Source: Phalacrocorax aristotelis
Taxonomy: Eukaryota > Chordata > Aves > Suliformes > Phalacrocoracidae
Length of the DNA stretch: 64,000 nucleotides
NCBI RefSeq assembly: GCF_949628215.1
Contig: NC_134283.1
Coordinates: 11,407,638-11,471,637, forward strand
Reading direction: 5' to 3'
This document shows positions 53,701 to 63,289 of the stretch, one piece after another. The translations under genes and the position numbers were made by a program. The notes beneath the pieces were generated by a model that had not been told where the DNA came from, searched no databases, and saw only the letters and a list, made by a program, of their open reading frames with translations. Positions within the stretch are counted from its first letter, which is position 1; the number at the start of each line of letters is the position of its first letter.

Positions 53701-53845
53701 GCCTCTATGGCAGGCGTTAACCTTAATGAAGAAAGTGCCCGAATTATGGCTACCAACTCTGACTTGGTTGGAACCCAGATACAGTCCTGTAAAGATGAAC
53801 CCTTTCTTGCTGCTATACCTCTACATAAACGCATACTTGAAATGG
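7534..53845 (+). CDS. TAF4: TAF4-family TFIID subunit, 10 exons, 3' end outside window
   Basis: The gene is a join of 7534-8704, 12560-12732, 25928-26065, 27216-27443, 28326-28448, 30156-30245, 32076-32333, 41819-41921, 46227-46341 and 53676-53845. It totals 2569 coding bases (856 codons plus one base) in one open frame with GT-AG introns. TAF4 proteins are nuclear TFIID scaffold subunits: they pair with TAF12 through a histone fold and bind activators through the TAFH/NHR1 domain. Domains in order are: a conserved N-terminal motif (about residues 19-36, [18 protein letters not shown]), a Pro/Ala/Gln-rich region, a TTIQLPP...GMVLVR segment, the TAFH domain (about 574-649), a Ser/Thr/Gln linker, and the start of the TAF4 histone-fold domain (from about 800, [17 protein letters not shown]). 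Human TAF4 has about 1085 residues, so the last 200 or so are missing off the right edge. TAFH and histone-fold residues mix TAF4 and TAF4B states, so this may be a third paralogue rather than TAF4 itself. Confidence 0.9.
8705..12559 (+). other. TAF4-like intron 1
   Basis: This is AT-rich intron after the CpG island. A T-rich tract with single G and C interruptions (8760-8798) starts about 55 bases after the donor. I see nothing else identifiable. It ends in TCTCATTAG before exon 2. Confidence 0.8.
8760..8798. repeat. Poly-T tract in intron 1
   Basis: T-rich simple sequence of about 38 bases lies directly after the GC-rich exon 1 end. Confidence 0.9.
12560..12732 (+). CDS. TAF4: TAF4-like exon 2
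   Basis: The exon completes codon 391 and encodes residues 392-448. [20 protein letters not shown] closely matches human TAF4 (MVLVRSENGQLLMIPQQALA), followed by a Gln-rich stretch ([14 protein letters not shown]). The acceptor is TCATTAG and the donor is CAG|GTATGT (phase 0). Confidence 0.93.
12733..25927 (+). other. TAF4-like intron 2 (13.2 kb)
   Basis: This long AT-rich intron contains one clear CR1 LINE fragment (19066-19699, minus). The small ORFs at 13906-14100, 14601-14795 and elsewhere lack recognisable domains. I see no nested gene. Confidence 0.75.
19066..19699 (-). mobile_element. CR1 LINE, 5'-truncated, 3' end intact
   Basis: Read on the minus strand this is the last part of CR1 ORF2 plus its short 3' UTR. 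Recognisable text includes [17 protein letters not shown] and [16 protein letters not shown] (19145-19348). The upstream part (about 19350-19699) encodes the end of the reverse-transcriptase region with in-frame stops and frame breaks. The 3' terminus near 19066 reads AATGATTCTATGATTCT, the hallmark CR1 ending, without a poly-A tail. It is a dead, 5'-truncated copy. The 3' end resembles subfamilies common in neoavian birds. Confidence 0.93.
25928..26065 (+). CDS. TAF4: TAF4-like exon 3
   Basis: The exon encodes 46 codons (residues 449-494), rich in Thr, Ser, Val and Ala ([17 protein letters not shown]...). It lies in the activator-interacting, poorly conserved region between the GMVLVR segment and TAFH. 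The acceptor is TTTATTAG|CAA and the donor is ACA|GTAAGT. The phase is 0 on both sides. Confidence 0.85.
26066..27215 (+). other. TAF4-like intron 3
   Basis: This is a 1.15 kb intron. A locally GC-richer block (about 26340-26850) contains a 134-codon plus-strand ORF with no recognisable domain. I can assign nothing further. Confidence 0.8.
27216..27443 (+). CDS. TAF4: TAF4-like exon 4
   Basis: The exon encodes 76 codons (residues 495-570): [16 protein letters not shown], then Gln- and Pro-rich text ending VPGTTVVSQ. The acceptor is TTAATAG|GTA and the donor is CAG|GTGAGT, phase 0. It is low-complexity coactivator-type sequence just upstream of TAFH. Confidence 0.86.
27444..28325 (+). other. 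TAF4-like intron 4
   Basis: This is an 882-base AT-rich intron. I see no feature inside. Confidence 0.85.
28326..28448 (+). CDS. TAF4: TAF4-like exon 5 (TAFH domain, first half)
   Basis: The exon encodes 41 codons (residues 571-611) including [18 protein letters not shown] and [10 protein letters not shown], the start of the TAFH/NHR1 helical domain that binds hydrophobic activator peptides. SPE and the downstream LLDAKI follow TAF4B, while TLIKLAS and LVQ follow TAF4. The acceptor is TTTGCAG|GAA. The donor TTG|GTAAAC lacks the usual G at +5. Confidence 0.95.
28449..30155 (+). other. TAF4-like intron 5
   Basis: This AT-rich intron has an imperfect TATACA/ATATGCATA simple-repeat zone (about 29567-29715). 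It ends in a long T tract and TTATTCCCCCTGAAG. Confidence 0.85.
29567..29715. repeat. Degenerate ATATAC/TATGCA simple repeat
   Basis: Alternating purine-pyrimidine A/T-rich sequence with many TATACATA and ATATGCAT units, interrupted. Confidence 0.7.
30156..30245 (+). CDS. TAF4: TAF4-like exon 6 (TAFH domain, middle)
   Basis: The exon encodes 30 codons (residues 612-641): [13 protein letters not shown]...[15 protein letters not shown]. The [12 protein letters not shown] motif is a TAF4-family signature. The acceptor follows a poly-T tract, and the donor is AAG|GTAATG, phase 0. Confidence 0.95.
30246..32075 (+). other. TAF4-like intron 6
   Basis: This intron carries a hAT-like MITE (30346-30593) only 100 bases after the donor. 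The rest is unremarkable. Confidence 0.8.
30346..30593. mobile_element. hAT-Charlie-like non-autonomous DNA transposon (MITE)
   Basis: The element is 248 bases long with terminal inverted repeats: CAGGACTACTTAA at the left and the complement of CAGGGCTACTCAA at the right. They are flanked by 8-base near-duplications GTCTAGAG (30338-30345) and ATCTAGAA (30594-30601). The TIR form and the NTCTAGAN target are typical of hAT-Charlie elements. There is no transposase coding. The two TSD copies differ only at their ends, consistent with an old insertion. Confidence 0.75.
32076..32333 (+). CDS. TAF4: TAF4-like exon 7 (end of TAFH and Ser/Gln linker)
   Basis: The exon encodes 86 codons (residues 642-727). 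It begins KSLPALRQ, the last helix of TAFH, then a Ser/Gln/Thr/Val-rich linker ([17 protein letters not shown]...). The acceptor is TGTTTTCAG|AAA and the donor is CTG|GTAGGT, phase 0. The linker has no obvious counterpart in human TAF4. Confidence 0.93.
33589..33923. mobile_element. Probable degraded hAT-like DNA transposon
   Basis: The right end reads CTTTTGAGAAACACTG, which is the complement of a classic hAT terminus (CAGTGTTTCTCAAAAG). A matching but decayed left end is AAGGGTTCTCAGAC near 33589. The candidate 8-base flanks match at only about five positions. The element is about 335 bases and non-coding. The right end is convincing and the left boundary is uncertain. Confidence 0.45.
36250..36720 (+). 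mobile_element. Old CR1-like LINE fragment (3' ORF2 region)
   Basis: In plus orientation the sequence keeps the pattern of the CR1 ORF2 C-terminus, with a degenerate FRQDIRKNI-like stretch near 36528, then text matching the usual CR1 3' tail (GGGACAAGTGATCCTGTGGC). It is heavily mutated and has several stops. The boundaries are approximate. Confidence 0.65.
36961..37094. repeat. Long inverted repeat (hairpin) with a perfect 20-base core
   Basis: TGATATGACATTTATCTTCA at 36974-36993 is repeated exactly as its reverse complement at 37062-37081. Imperfect pairing continues outward to about 36961/37094 and inward through TGAGTA. It could be a palindromic MITE or an intronic RNA hairpin. Confidence 0.9.
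38655..39010 (-). mobile_element. CR1 LINE fragment
   Basis: On the minus strand the ORF2 C-terminus pattern is visible ([19 protein letters not shown]), preceded by CCCATTGGG-type text typical of older CR1 families. It is truncated at both ends and interrupted by stops. It is more diverged than the copy at 19066-19699. Confidence 0.85.
41641..41660. repeat. TA/CA dinucleotide repeat
   Basis: A short TATATACACACACACACAA tract. Confidence 0.8.
41819..41921 (+). CDS. TAF4: TAF4-like exon 8
   Basis: The exon encodes 34 codons plus one base (residues 728-761 and the start of 762): [17 protein letters not shown]...[10 protein letters not shown]. It lies between two tandem acceptors and a donor G|GTATGG at 41922. 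Use of the upstream TAG (41813-41815) would add CAG (one Gln, 41816-41818) without changing frame. It is linker sequence with no named domain. Confidence 0.88.
41922..46226 (+). other. TAF4-like intron 8
   Basis: This intron contains an 18-C homopolymer (42412-42429) and a small perfect hairpin (CCAGTATAA at 43574-43582 with its complement at 43590-43598). I recognise no gene or repeat family. Confidence 0.8.
42412..42429. repeat. Homopolymer C18 next to a T tract
   Basis: A T10 run (CTTTTTTTTTTCT) is followed by 18 C. It is length-unstable sequence. Confidence 0.95.
46227..46341 (+). CDS. TAF4: TAF4-like exon 9
   Basis: The exon completes codon 762, encodes residues 763-799 and gives two bases of codon 800. 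[14 protein letters not shown] aligns with human TAF4 (AQKNKLKEPGGGSF) immediately before the histone-fold domain. The acceptor is GTTTTTCAG|GC and the donor is TTTCAG|GTAAAA (phase 2), followed by an A run and two G7 runs. Confidence 0.94.
46342..53675 (+). other. TAF4-like intron 9
   Basis: This 7.3 kb AT-rich intron contains one short CR1 3' end (48919-49036). Otherwise I see nothing identifiable. Confidence 0.8.
48919..49036 (-). mobile_element. CR1 LINE 3'-end fragment
   Basis: CAGAATAATTCAGTTGGAAG and the following GGGACCTTGGGAGGTCAACT match the CR1 3' terminus in antisense. They continue into GAGCAGGTTTGGTTAGA and the GTATCTCCAAATCTGGAGA text typical of CR1. It is a short remnant. Confidence 0.85.
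53676..53845 (+). CDS. TAF4: TAF4-like exon 10 (start of histone-fold domain)
   Basis: The exon completes Arg800 and encodes residues 801-856 plus one base. [20 protein letters not shown] is the first histone-fold helix region of TAF4, which pairs with TAF12. It is followed by [20 protein letters not shown] and [21 protein letters not shown] and KRIL follow TAF4B, while [16 protein letters not shown] and EESARI follow TAF4. The acceptor is TTCATTATAG|A and the donor is G|GTGAGA (phase 1). The next canonical exon (expected to continue Gly-Lys-Lys-His-Gly) is not found before base 64000. Confidence 0.95.
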
Positions 53846-55249
53846 GTGAGAAATATGTCCTTTCCTTGTGATAGTGTTTCCTTTGAAGTTATGTGGTTCT
53901 GAGTAACAGAATATGCTTAGCACTTAAGATTTTGTTTAAGCATTTTATTACATAATCCTGTATTGCTAAACTTTCAAGGTTTTTGTGATAAAAGTAACTT
54001 GGTTATCTCAACTTGGAAAAAAATAGTATACTGGTACTTTTATACTTTCCCCATGTTTTTTATATCCAAGGATCTTAAAGCTTTTTGCAAACATTAATTA
54101 TTTCTCACAATCCTCCTTCATGTTTTACACATGAGAAGATTGAAACAGAGAGGTAAAGTAAGTAGTACAGGTCACAGAGGACACCTGTGAATAACATTTA
54201 AGAGAATGTTGAAGTTATCTGTCAAGATTTTCTTTCCCCATACAAACCAGTTACTCGTTTCTTAACACCTGCATCTATTTAAGTTCATAGTGATTTTCTT
54301 ATAGCATTTTTTCAACAAGGTGTTCTTATTTATCCTGGCAAAAAGGTATATTAATTTATTCTGCCATTTGAGAATAGAAGTTAAAAATTTTAGTAGCAAA
54401 AATAACTATTCAAAATTACTGGTGTTTTAAGTTTAGTAAGTATGCTCAGAATTTATTTTATATAACATACTTTTTTAATATACCATATATGTTCTAGTAC
54501 CTAAATGTATCTTTTTCAACATAATTTTGGTAATATTTTCAGAGCCATCAGTGTCTTAAGATACCAAGCTCAAATTGTTCAGTGGCATAAATCATATATT
54601 TGTTTTAGAACTGTGCTTACGTTACAAGTTAAATCTGTAAAATTTTTAGGGATTTTAGTTCTTGTAATTTTAAAGATAAGACTAAAATTGTGTTACAAAT
54701 CAGTACAGTTAGGTTTCTCTTGCGGTTACTTCTGAAATGTTATTTGTGTTTACGTTCATTGAATTAATGGAAGCCTTTTTATATTGCAGTTGCAGGTGAA
54801 GTACTTCATTGACTTTTTGCCAGGCTTCACTCTTGTATTGTCATTAGTGCCCTTTTAAGTTCTCATTCAGAGAAATGAATTATTTTGCATGCTATAGTTA
54901 CCGTGTTGCCATGATGTGATGATGGCGTTATGTGATGCAGTCTGGGAAAGCATATGTGCAGCATTTTGCGAGATGGCTTACCACCACCCAAGATAAGAAG
55001 CCAGCAAGGTTTTAATGAAATTTGTTTGAGAAACTGTTGTGAGGGATGCTCACATAATAGTTTATACAGGTGTAAGAAAACAAAAAAAGAAATACATAAA
55101 ACTGTTAAAAAGAATGGGAAATCAGTAATGAATTTGGCATATGAGCCTTAATGAACTGTCTGGGTGTAACAATTGCTGCACAACATGAAGCTGTAATTAC
55201 AAGCGCAGGACTTACAGGAATCTGTACATACTTTAAGAGCCACAGAACC

Positions 55250-55640
55250 CATCACACTATTCATCACTGCCTTTTGGGGTTTGCCCCTCTGAGGAACAAA
55301 TCCCTATGGCTGTTTTTGAAGCTTTATTGGCTTTGATAATTGAAATGAAACTTTCAAAGCTTTTAAAAGCAGCTGCAGGGATTTACTTCTCAAAAGCAGT
55401 GAATCCAGAAGAGCGGCCACTCCTAGTGATCTCCTGCAGCCACTTTTAGAGCTGTATTTTGGCTTTACATGAAGCCTTTTAGTTTTGAAAGTGGCTGTGG
55501 GGTTCACTAGTGGCTACTATCTGGGATCTATGGCTCTTGAGGAGAGAATTCCTTCAGCTGATTTTGAAGTTTTAGAAGCTTGGTTTTCACTGTGTGTGGC
55601 CAGATTTGTTGTTTGCATAGGACCACACACAAATTTAGTA
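55250..55640. repeat. Cluster of three consecutive hairpin-forming inverted repeats
   Basis: The first hairpin pairs AAATCCCT (55298-55305) through about 55321 with the strand ending AGGGATTT (55377-55384), with weaker pairing beyond. The second pairs CAGCCACTTT (55437-55446) with AAAGTGGCTG (55488-55497), extended by GCCACT..AGTGA outside and a nested GGCTT/AAGCC. The third pairs TGTGTGTGG (55591-55599) with CCACACACA (55623-55631). A part of the first arm also recurs as a diverged direct copy near 55549-55582. Confidence 0.75.
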
Positions 55641-58600
55641 GTTTGTGCTACTGGGCACTTAAAATAACGACATTGTAAGTCCATGACAAAACTCGGTCTT
55701 ACCATATGTTGCTGTGCCTAGACACACCAGGACTAAGCAAAGGAGGCTGTGACCTTCTTAAGCACATTAGGGGAAAAAAAAATGTTATGTGAGTCCTCAT
55801 TCTTCTGTTTTTGTTATGCCTGTTGACAAATGAGATCAAATAGATTGTTTCTTCTTTCTTTGACCTGAATATGACTTAAACAGACCTTATTTTATACTTT
55901 TAAATTTATTCATATTTAATGATCACTTTAGTTTTAGGGCACAGTTTTAATGTTTTAGTAAAAGAGAGATTTGTGGTATGTACAGTATTAGGAAACTGTT
56001 CTCCTCTCCTTTCTCAGAAGCTAGATCTTTCAAGTTTTCTGTAATATTAATCTCCTTCTCTCTTTTCTGAGTAAGAGCTCTGTCGAGCAACTCAGTAGTG
56101 TTCCCCAAAGGCTGTTTCAGAGATTGTGCTTCCATTCACCAGAGTCAGAATATAAACTGCTAAAGTGAGAGCAGATGCTATTCAGTCTTTGGCAGTAACC
56201 ACCAGCCAAATGGCTCAAAGTTACAGTGAAAGAGATTTCTTAAAATATTGTATATTCTTATCTCTGCTGCAACTTGGCAATGTTATCATCCAAAGTTTAT
56301 TTTAAATCTAAATGAGTGATATTATTATTGATCCTTTTAAATGGAAGAAGTAACTGAAACATAATTAATGCAAAGATGTTCATTCACTTCTCACGTGCTT
56401 CCTTATCCAATTTTGTATCTAGTCATCTTTGGCTGGTAGTCATTGCCATTTGTTCACGTAGGAAGACAGTGCTGTGACTGCTTCAGGTTCTTCTTTGATG
56501 CAAAATCAAGAGCGGGTATTTCTTAGTAGATAATGTACTACTATTGCTATTCCATTCAGGATCATAAAACTTTAAACTCTGATCTTTCTACGTGACAACA
56601 CAGCACAATGAAACATATGCAAAGAGCTGTAAGGCTTTTGTTTCCCTTTTTGGGAAGTTGCAACACAGGTTGATGCTCTTCATGCATGTGCATGCTGATG
56701 GGCATACAAACTCTTAAAACTTTCTACGTCTTTAACTTTATTAGTAAAATGGGGAGTATCTCTTTAAAGGCCAAGATAAGCCAATTAGACGCTCACAAAT
56801 AAATAATGCTGACAAATTCTAGCTTTTTCATGTGGTTTTATGGGAAAGAAACAAGAAAAATAACCTTAATAATTAGTAATTGTTTCACTTCATTCATGAG
56901 CTGTTTCTCGGTGGGTAAGAATGCAGTATTTGTTAGGTTTTAGAAGTTTTTGACATTCTGAACTTTCACTGTTTACCAAAAGGGGCAACACTTTAATGAA
57001 TAAAACAATATGACTTAGCAGGTTGTTAAGTGTTACAGTTTTCTCTGGTTTGTAACCGCCTTGTGAAAATAGAAACTCCTTGACTCAGGAATTACTTTAT
57101 TACAGCATTGTTTCTGAGACCAGACAGTAATTAGGCTGCACTGTGTTTTTATATTTAATATCAGTGAAAGGTAGCAGGACATAATGAAGGATGGGATAAA
57201 AGGTGACCCTTTTTATATTGCCTGATAACTAAATCCATGGAAAAGGGAACAAATATGTTGTGTGCTTTCCTGAGGAGTCTTTTGACTGAGAGTTGGTGTT
57301 CGCTAGAACCTCCACTAGTGATTACAAAAAACTTTGCTTTATATTTTGTGGTCAACACAGCATGATATCCTCACAACCTTAGAATCTGCAGCAGTTCATT
57401 AATTCCCACAGCTTTTGTTTTAATTCTAACTGATTTCTTCTACAACCAGACAATGCCATTTGCTTTTATTTGGCTATCCCTAAAATGTCACAACTTGTGG
57501 AGAATCTTAATAATAAATTACCTGTCTTAATGCAATAATAATGAAACATAAGTTTGGCATACTGTATTCTTTGACTTAGATTGTTTTTGTCTCTCTTTCT
57601 CTTTCTCTTCACTTTCAGTGTTCTTCACCCAATTTTTCTACTTCCGTTTTTATTGTTACAGAGCACTGACTGAATAGAATAATTACAAATGTGACATTCT
57701 AAGAAATGTGGGACTGGTTTGGACATATTGAATACATTTTAACTGTCCATCTTGTATTTTCAAATTACTTTTACCTAAATATGGATGACAAAAATTTATT
57801 GGAGAATCATCTATGATAGTTTTATTTCACATTCAATCAGAATTAATTTTACATCTGCATTAGGAAATCAATTTTTCTATAGCATGATTTTATTAAATAC
57901 TGTATTTGTCTGTTATCTAGCATTGCTATAATTCTTCTTTGGAAAAAGTCTTATTACACTGAGAACATTGCATATACCTGCAACATTTCCTGTCACAAAA
58001 TTAGTACTAGATTCTTTTGCTTCATCCAAATAGATTTTTTTTTTTTTTAGGCTAGAACACACATAATGGTGCAGGCCAACTATTAAGAAGTTTGAAAATG
58101 TGCTGATGAATCCAAATTCTCCTAGTCCAGTAGTTAAAAGTAGTCTTCCTTAAAACAGCTTCAGAGAAGCTTGGCTTGATAGAATAAGCCACTGTCTCTG
58201 TCAATGTAACAGTTGTAGGGTTAGGCTCAACATGACTTTTAGATTTACCTTTTTGTTATTTTACATGTAATATATTTTTTAAATTCTGTCTGAACTATTG
58301 ATAATTGTTCTGCCTTGATTCTTTCTTTCTTCAGTCACACTTGAATTGCATGTCTGCTATAAAAATGCATGTTAAAACACAAGGAAATAGCTTCTCTGTT
58401 TTCTGTATTCTGGAGTGCATTGAATCTACTATGTGGAATCACAGTGGCAGCCCTGTTGTATGGATATGTATATATTTCAAATAAATAATTTGAATACTCT
58501 AGAGGGCATTTTATATTGCTAAACCATCTAAAAACTGACTGGGGTATCCTGCATGGAACCAGGCCTGTAGATTTCAGAGCCTCTGTTTAAAGCATTTGTG

Positions 58601-59699
58601 ACTGGTTTGATAAGAGAGTCATTCTGTCATCTCCACTTCATCTGTTTGTTTGTCAACAGTTGTATTCATGTTTGAATGAGATGAAACTGTACTATTGATG
58701 ATGGTCTTTCATATACAGAGCATTTCTAACATAAAAGTATACTTACTTCTTTGGTTTACTTTAGAGGGTTTTTATAGCTTCTTAAGCTACAGTTGTGGGT
58801 TCTGAAATTCCGAGCTATTGGATTGTCTGTGACCATAATTTTTTGTTTTCACTGCACTTTTTGTTGATGTGAGTTTAGTTGTTCTCATTGTTGACTTTTT
58901 ATCCATAAGTTGATTTGTCTTCAAATTGAAATACTCCTTATAATATCCGTTTTTCCACCACCATCTTTCCAATGACCTCCTTAAATACCTGTGGACATAA
59001 CTTGATTGTGTTTGGAGATAGTTCTAACATGTACGTGTTCTTAAGCATAGCATTTTGAAGTCATGCATTGTCCTAATGACACGCTTAGTCCAATTGAACT
59101 GTACCTGGAGTGGTGTTTTCTGTGATTCTAGTTACTTTTTCTCAGGGGAAAAAAAAAAAAAGTAACGTTACATATTGTATAATCCAAATTGCAAGTTATT
59201 GTGCATGCCAAATACATTGGCTTTCTCTAGATCCTATAAAGTTCAGTATGTCACCTGCAGAGTTGTGGCACGTGTAGAGATGTATCTACATTCTGACATT
59301 TGGAGTTCTTCTGTAACTTAGTGCAGAATTAGGTTGTTGGGGTTTTTTTAATTAGTATAAAACAAGCAATTTGGTAGAAATTTTATTTAGACTAGAAAGT
59401 GTGCACTGCTTCCAGTCTTCTTATCAATGTCCATAGTTGTGATAATTTAGTTTCTTATGTTGAGATTGGAGTTTACTGTACGTGTTCAGTAGAGAATCTG
59501 GTTTTCTATTCCAACTTAATCAATTGCTAATGTTACAATATTATAAAGCAATTATATGTTATTTACATTTATTATTTCCTTTTCAAAAAAGGTGGGAATA
59601 CATTCCCATCTTAGTATCAGCAGCAGTGTTGCCAAATAAACATAACCAGTAAGTATTTCAGCAGAATGTTAAACCGTATTGTTGTTCTTTCTTTAATAG

Positions 59700-59799
59700 G
59701 TCCATGATTAGACTTCCTGTTTTACAAGATGTCCCAACATGTGTTGGAATGGTAACTTCAGTACCACCTGAGAGCTTGGAGTCTGCCTTTCTGTGAAAG
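59700..59799 (+). other. Candidate cryptic or poison exon
   Basis: This 100-base segment lies between a strong acceptor (TTCTTTCTTTAATAG) and a good donor (AAAG|GTAGGG). Joined to exon 10 it would read Gly-Pro-stop. It does not resemble the expected next TAF4 exon. There is no direct evidence that it is used. Confidence 0.3.
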
Positions 59800-62700
59800 G
59801 TAGGGCAGCTTCTATTCAATATTTTTTGTGTATTTCTAAGGTTTTCTTTTTATTAATCTTACTGGTTCTGCAACGCTGCAGATTATGCTTTCAGCAGTAT
59901 CACCTCTAAGTGCCAGAACTGATGTTATTTCATCAAGCAGTAATTTATCAAAATAAATGTAGATATGTTCAAACTATGATTATTTATGAAGAAAATGAAG
60001 CTGGTTCTTCAGGCATCATTTTCAAAGGTTTTACTCTAATTGAACTGAGAGCATGACCGTACTATTTGCTCCCAGAAATATTTGGAGAATTCAGGTTTTG
60101 TTTTCGCTATAATACCTTGCTTCTGTTTTATGAATGTAGTGGAAAAACCTTCTTTAAAAGGTCTTGCTATTTCTGGAATTCAGTTCTGGTATTCAGGGCC
60201 TACCAAAATATGATGCCCAGCCTCAGAATACATTTGTATCTGGCAACTGAATGGCTTAAATTTCCTGGTCTCTGCAAAGGAGAGTAAAATTAAGATCATC
60301 ATTCTGTGGAGATGCATTCTCTACCAAATTCATTTGTAAAGTCCATCTCATAAAGAGATTTCTGGTAATATATATTGGATGTAAAATAAGAACAATAAAA
60401 AGAAAACCTTAGAGAACCATTCAATATTGCAATAAAGCTGACTTACATTATCCCTGTAGGCAAACTCCATGCTCTAGAGGTGGTACTAATGTCCCCAGCT
60501 CTCAACACATGTTGGAACATCTTTGTGGAGGAGGAAGTCATTGATCAGTGAGCAGCATCTTCAAGGATCGTTTAAAGGGGAAAAAAGTAAAAGGTAATAT
60601 TTTCTAAAATATGTTGAAATGATTGTTCATTACGTTTATTTGGCAATCCTGCTGCTCATACTAAGGTTGTAATGTTTTCATTTCTTAAAATTATTGAAAA
60701 ACTTCATAAACTTCACTGTAGTCTTTTCTTCTCCATGAGTTTGAATTGCATTTGTCAGCCTCCTTCATGTTGCTGAGTCTACTGCATACGAAGTCCAGAT
60801 TCTACTATAACTCATTGGCAGTTTGACACTTTTTTTTCAGTCCTTATAATATGGAGAGTGTTAATCTGTGGTTTAACCAGTTTTGCAGAGTCTAGTGTTA
60901 AATAAGTCACAGCCAAATGTTGCAAAGTGTTGAATTGGTACAAAGACATTCTACTGATAACAAAAGGGTATTTGTTTTCAAGGAAGTAGCTGCAACACGG
61001 GATGTTGTGCCTGATGTGAGGTATCACCATCTGTTCTTGCACAATAATGTAGAATTGTGACTTTAATATCAACTATCATAAACTACATCTATTTTGACAA
61101 AATCAAACGACCATGTCTGATCTGGATAAACATTGTAGTGGTGGATGATCTGGTGATGCATGGATTTGGTATTAATGAATGTGGGTGGCATAATGTCCTG
61201 ATCTTGACAACTTTTCCTCTAATCCTGGACATACACAAATGAAGGTGCTGACGTTTTGAAATTCAGGTTATGGTCTTCGGTCTACCCTTCTGGTATCCTT
61301 TATAATTTCCTGTATTCTTTGTGCCTGTTCTTTCTGGCTGACATGCCTGTCATGCCTCCTTAAGATGAGGCCTCATGTTGAGCTATAGTCTGCCTGGCAT
61401 CAGGCTTGTAGTGGACAGCTGTGATACCTGTTCAGATGCGTCACCAACAAAACTTTTATAGTGTCAGAGAGATGGTTTCTCCAGGAAGAAAAAAGTTGCC
61501 AAAGTGTCTGCATCGTTTACAGAAATTTCTTTAAAAGAACAGAGGTGTATAGGCAAATTATTACAGTTTCCTTTTAATTCTTGTATGGATGTGATTGAGA
61601 GTGTATTCTGTTACTGTGAGGACTCTGTTACAGGATGCTGGCATCTGTGCCTCCACGTGTTTGTCATCTCTGACGTTCTTAGAACAGTTCTCCTCCACCT
61701 CTGTCTCACTTCTGACGTATTGTCATAATCATATACTTCTCATATTTAAGCCTGAGATCCTGTAATGGTTTAGTATCTTCTGATCTTGGGCTTAGCCCAA
61801 GAAGCACATTCTTCTAGCCTGCGTGAAAATAGGTAGGGGCTGAATCCCCAACTAACTACTTCTCTTTTGTTTTCTTAAGGACTCTTATTGGTGTTGTGGC
61901 CATATTAGTTCTTTTTCATCTGTCCCTCTAACAATCTCTTTTGATTTGACTCTGCAGTGAGTAACCAAGCACAAAAGTGCACTGAGACATGTACTATTGT
62001 TCATAAAAATAGTGAACATATTTTCCAGTTCTCTACAATCGCTCTGTGTTTATTGTTGAATGGTCCTGAATGTCTTCAGACATGGTTATTATGTTGTGTT
62101 GTATTTACATTTTGAGAAAACCAAGATTAGAAATATATATATATAAAACTGTAACCTGCATATTCTCATTTGACTTGTTGAGACCTGCACCTGTTTCAGT
62201 TCTTATCCCCTCCCATCTTTTACATTTTCGTTAGACTGTTCAGTTGCTGCAGCACAGGTTGCTGGGATTATAGGGTAGGAGCTGGATACATCACGTTCTC
62301 AAAAATTCTTTGACCTACAGTGCCTCCCTTTTAATAACTTCAGCATCCTCCCTTCTTTTAGGATACACACATGAAAATGCACAAAAGTAATCTTAAAGAG
62401 GAATTGTTAAAAGAGGAGGAATTGGTAAAAGAGAAGGAATTAAACGTCAAAATTAAGGATAAAGTGTTGCCTTAGCACATTGAGATTTTGATTTCTTCTA
62501 AAAGAGATTAGGTAATATACAGTTTAGTTACAGGGGAAAAAATAGATAAAAGATTAATAGTAGTAGCTTCTGTTCCTTCAGAGTTTCTTTCTGTCCTCTC
62601 TGATCAAGCTGTAGGGCTTCCTTGCCATCTGAATACCAAGTATTCCCTTCTCCTAGACGCACTGCTTGTATGTTCATGCTTCCATGATTTGTGGCATCTC

Positions 62701-63289
62701 CTTCCATTTTCCAAGCCTCCACATACCTGTGCATAATGTTGTTTGGTGACTTGCTTGGTTCTGTTAGAGACAAACCACTAAGGATAATAAGACTCTTTAG
62801 GGATGATTAATAACTACTTTTCAGCTGTTTAATTATCTAGCTTAGAGACAGGATTTTGGAAACTGGATTGTCTGGTTATATGTATTTTAGGTCAGACCTC
62901 TTCTCAAATTAGTTCTTTCTTTTTGGCAAAAAGTATGAATGATGTGTGGGTTCCCAGGCTTACCTACCAGGTTGAGAATTCTTACAGAAGTAAAGGCTTT
63001 TTTTTTGTCATTCTTACATGACTTCCACAAAAAAACCCACTAATCATATAAGTAGGGTTAAGTAGGATTCTTGATAAATTCTTTTTCTACTTGATGAATT
63101 TTTTTGTCCTGCCCCAAATCCCACTGACTTGCGTAAGATCTTTGAATCAGCACAGGATCAGACATTTTGGCCTGGGATACAGGTAGATTTTGCATGGATA
63201 CAACTATTTGCCTGGCTGTGATGTGTTAAACTAATTATACCAATATGACCCCCTAGAATGGAGCTATTTTTTCTGGTTTTCCTTTTACA

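Noticed and set aside
53678..53902. Second overlapping frame across exon 10
   Set aside because: The frame starting at 53678 gives unrelated text. The conserved histone-fold frame starts at 53676.
62528..62773. 81-codon minus-strand ORF
   Set aside because: It has no recognised motif and no splice context, and it lies in a region with old repeat debris.
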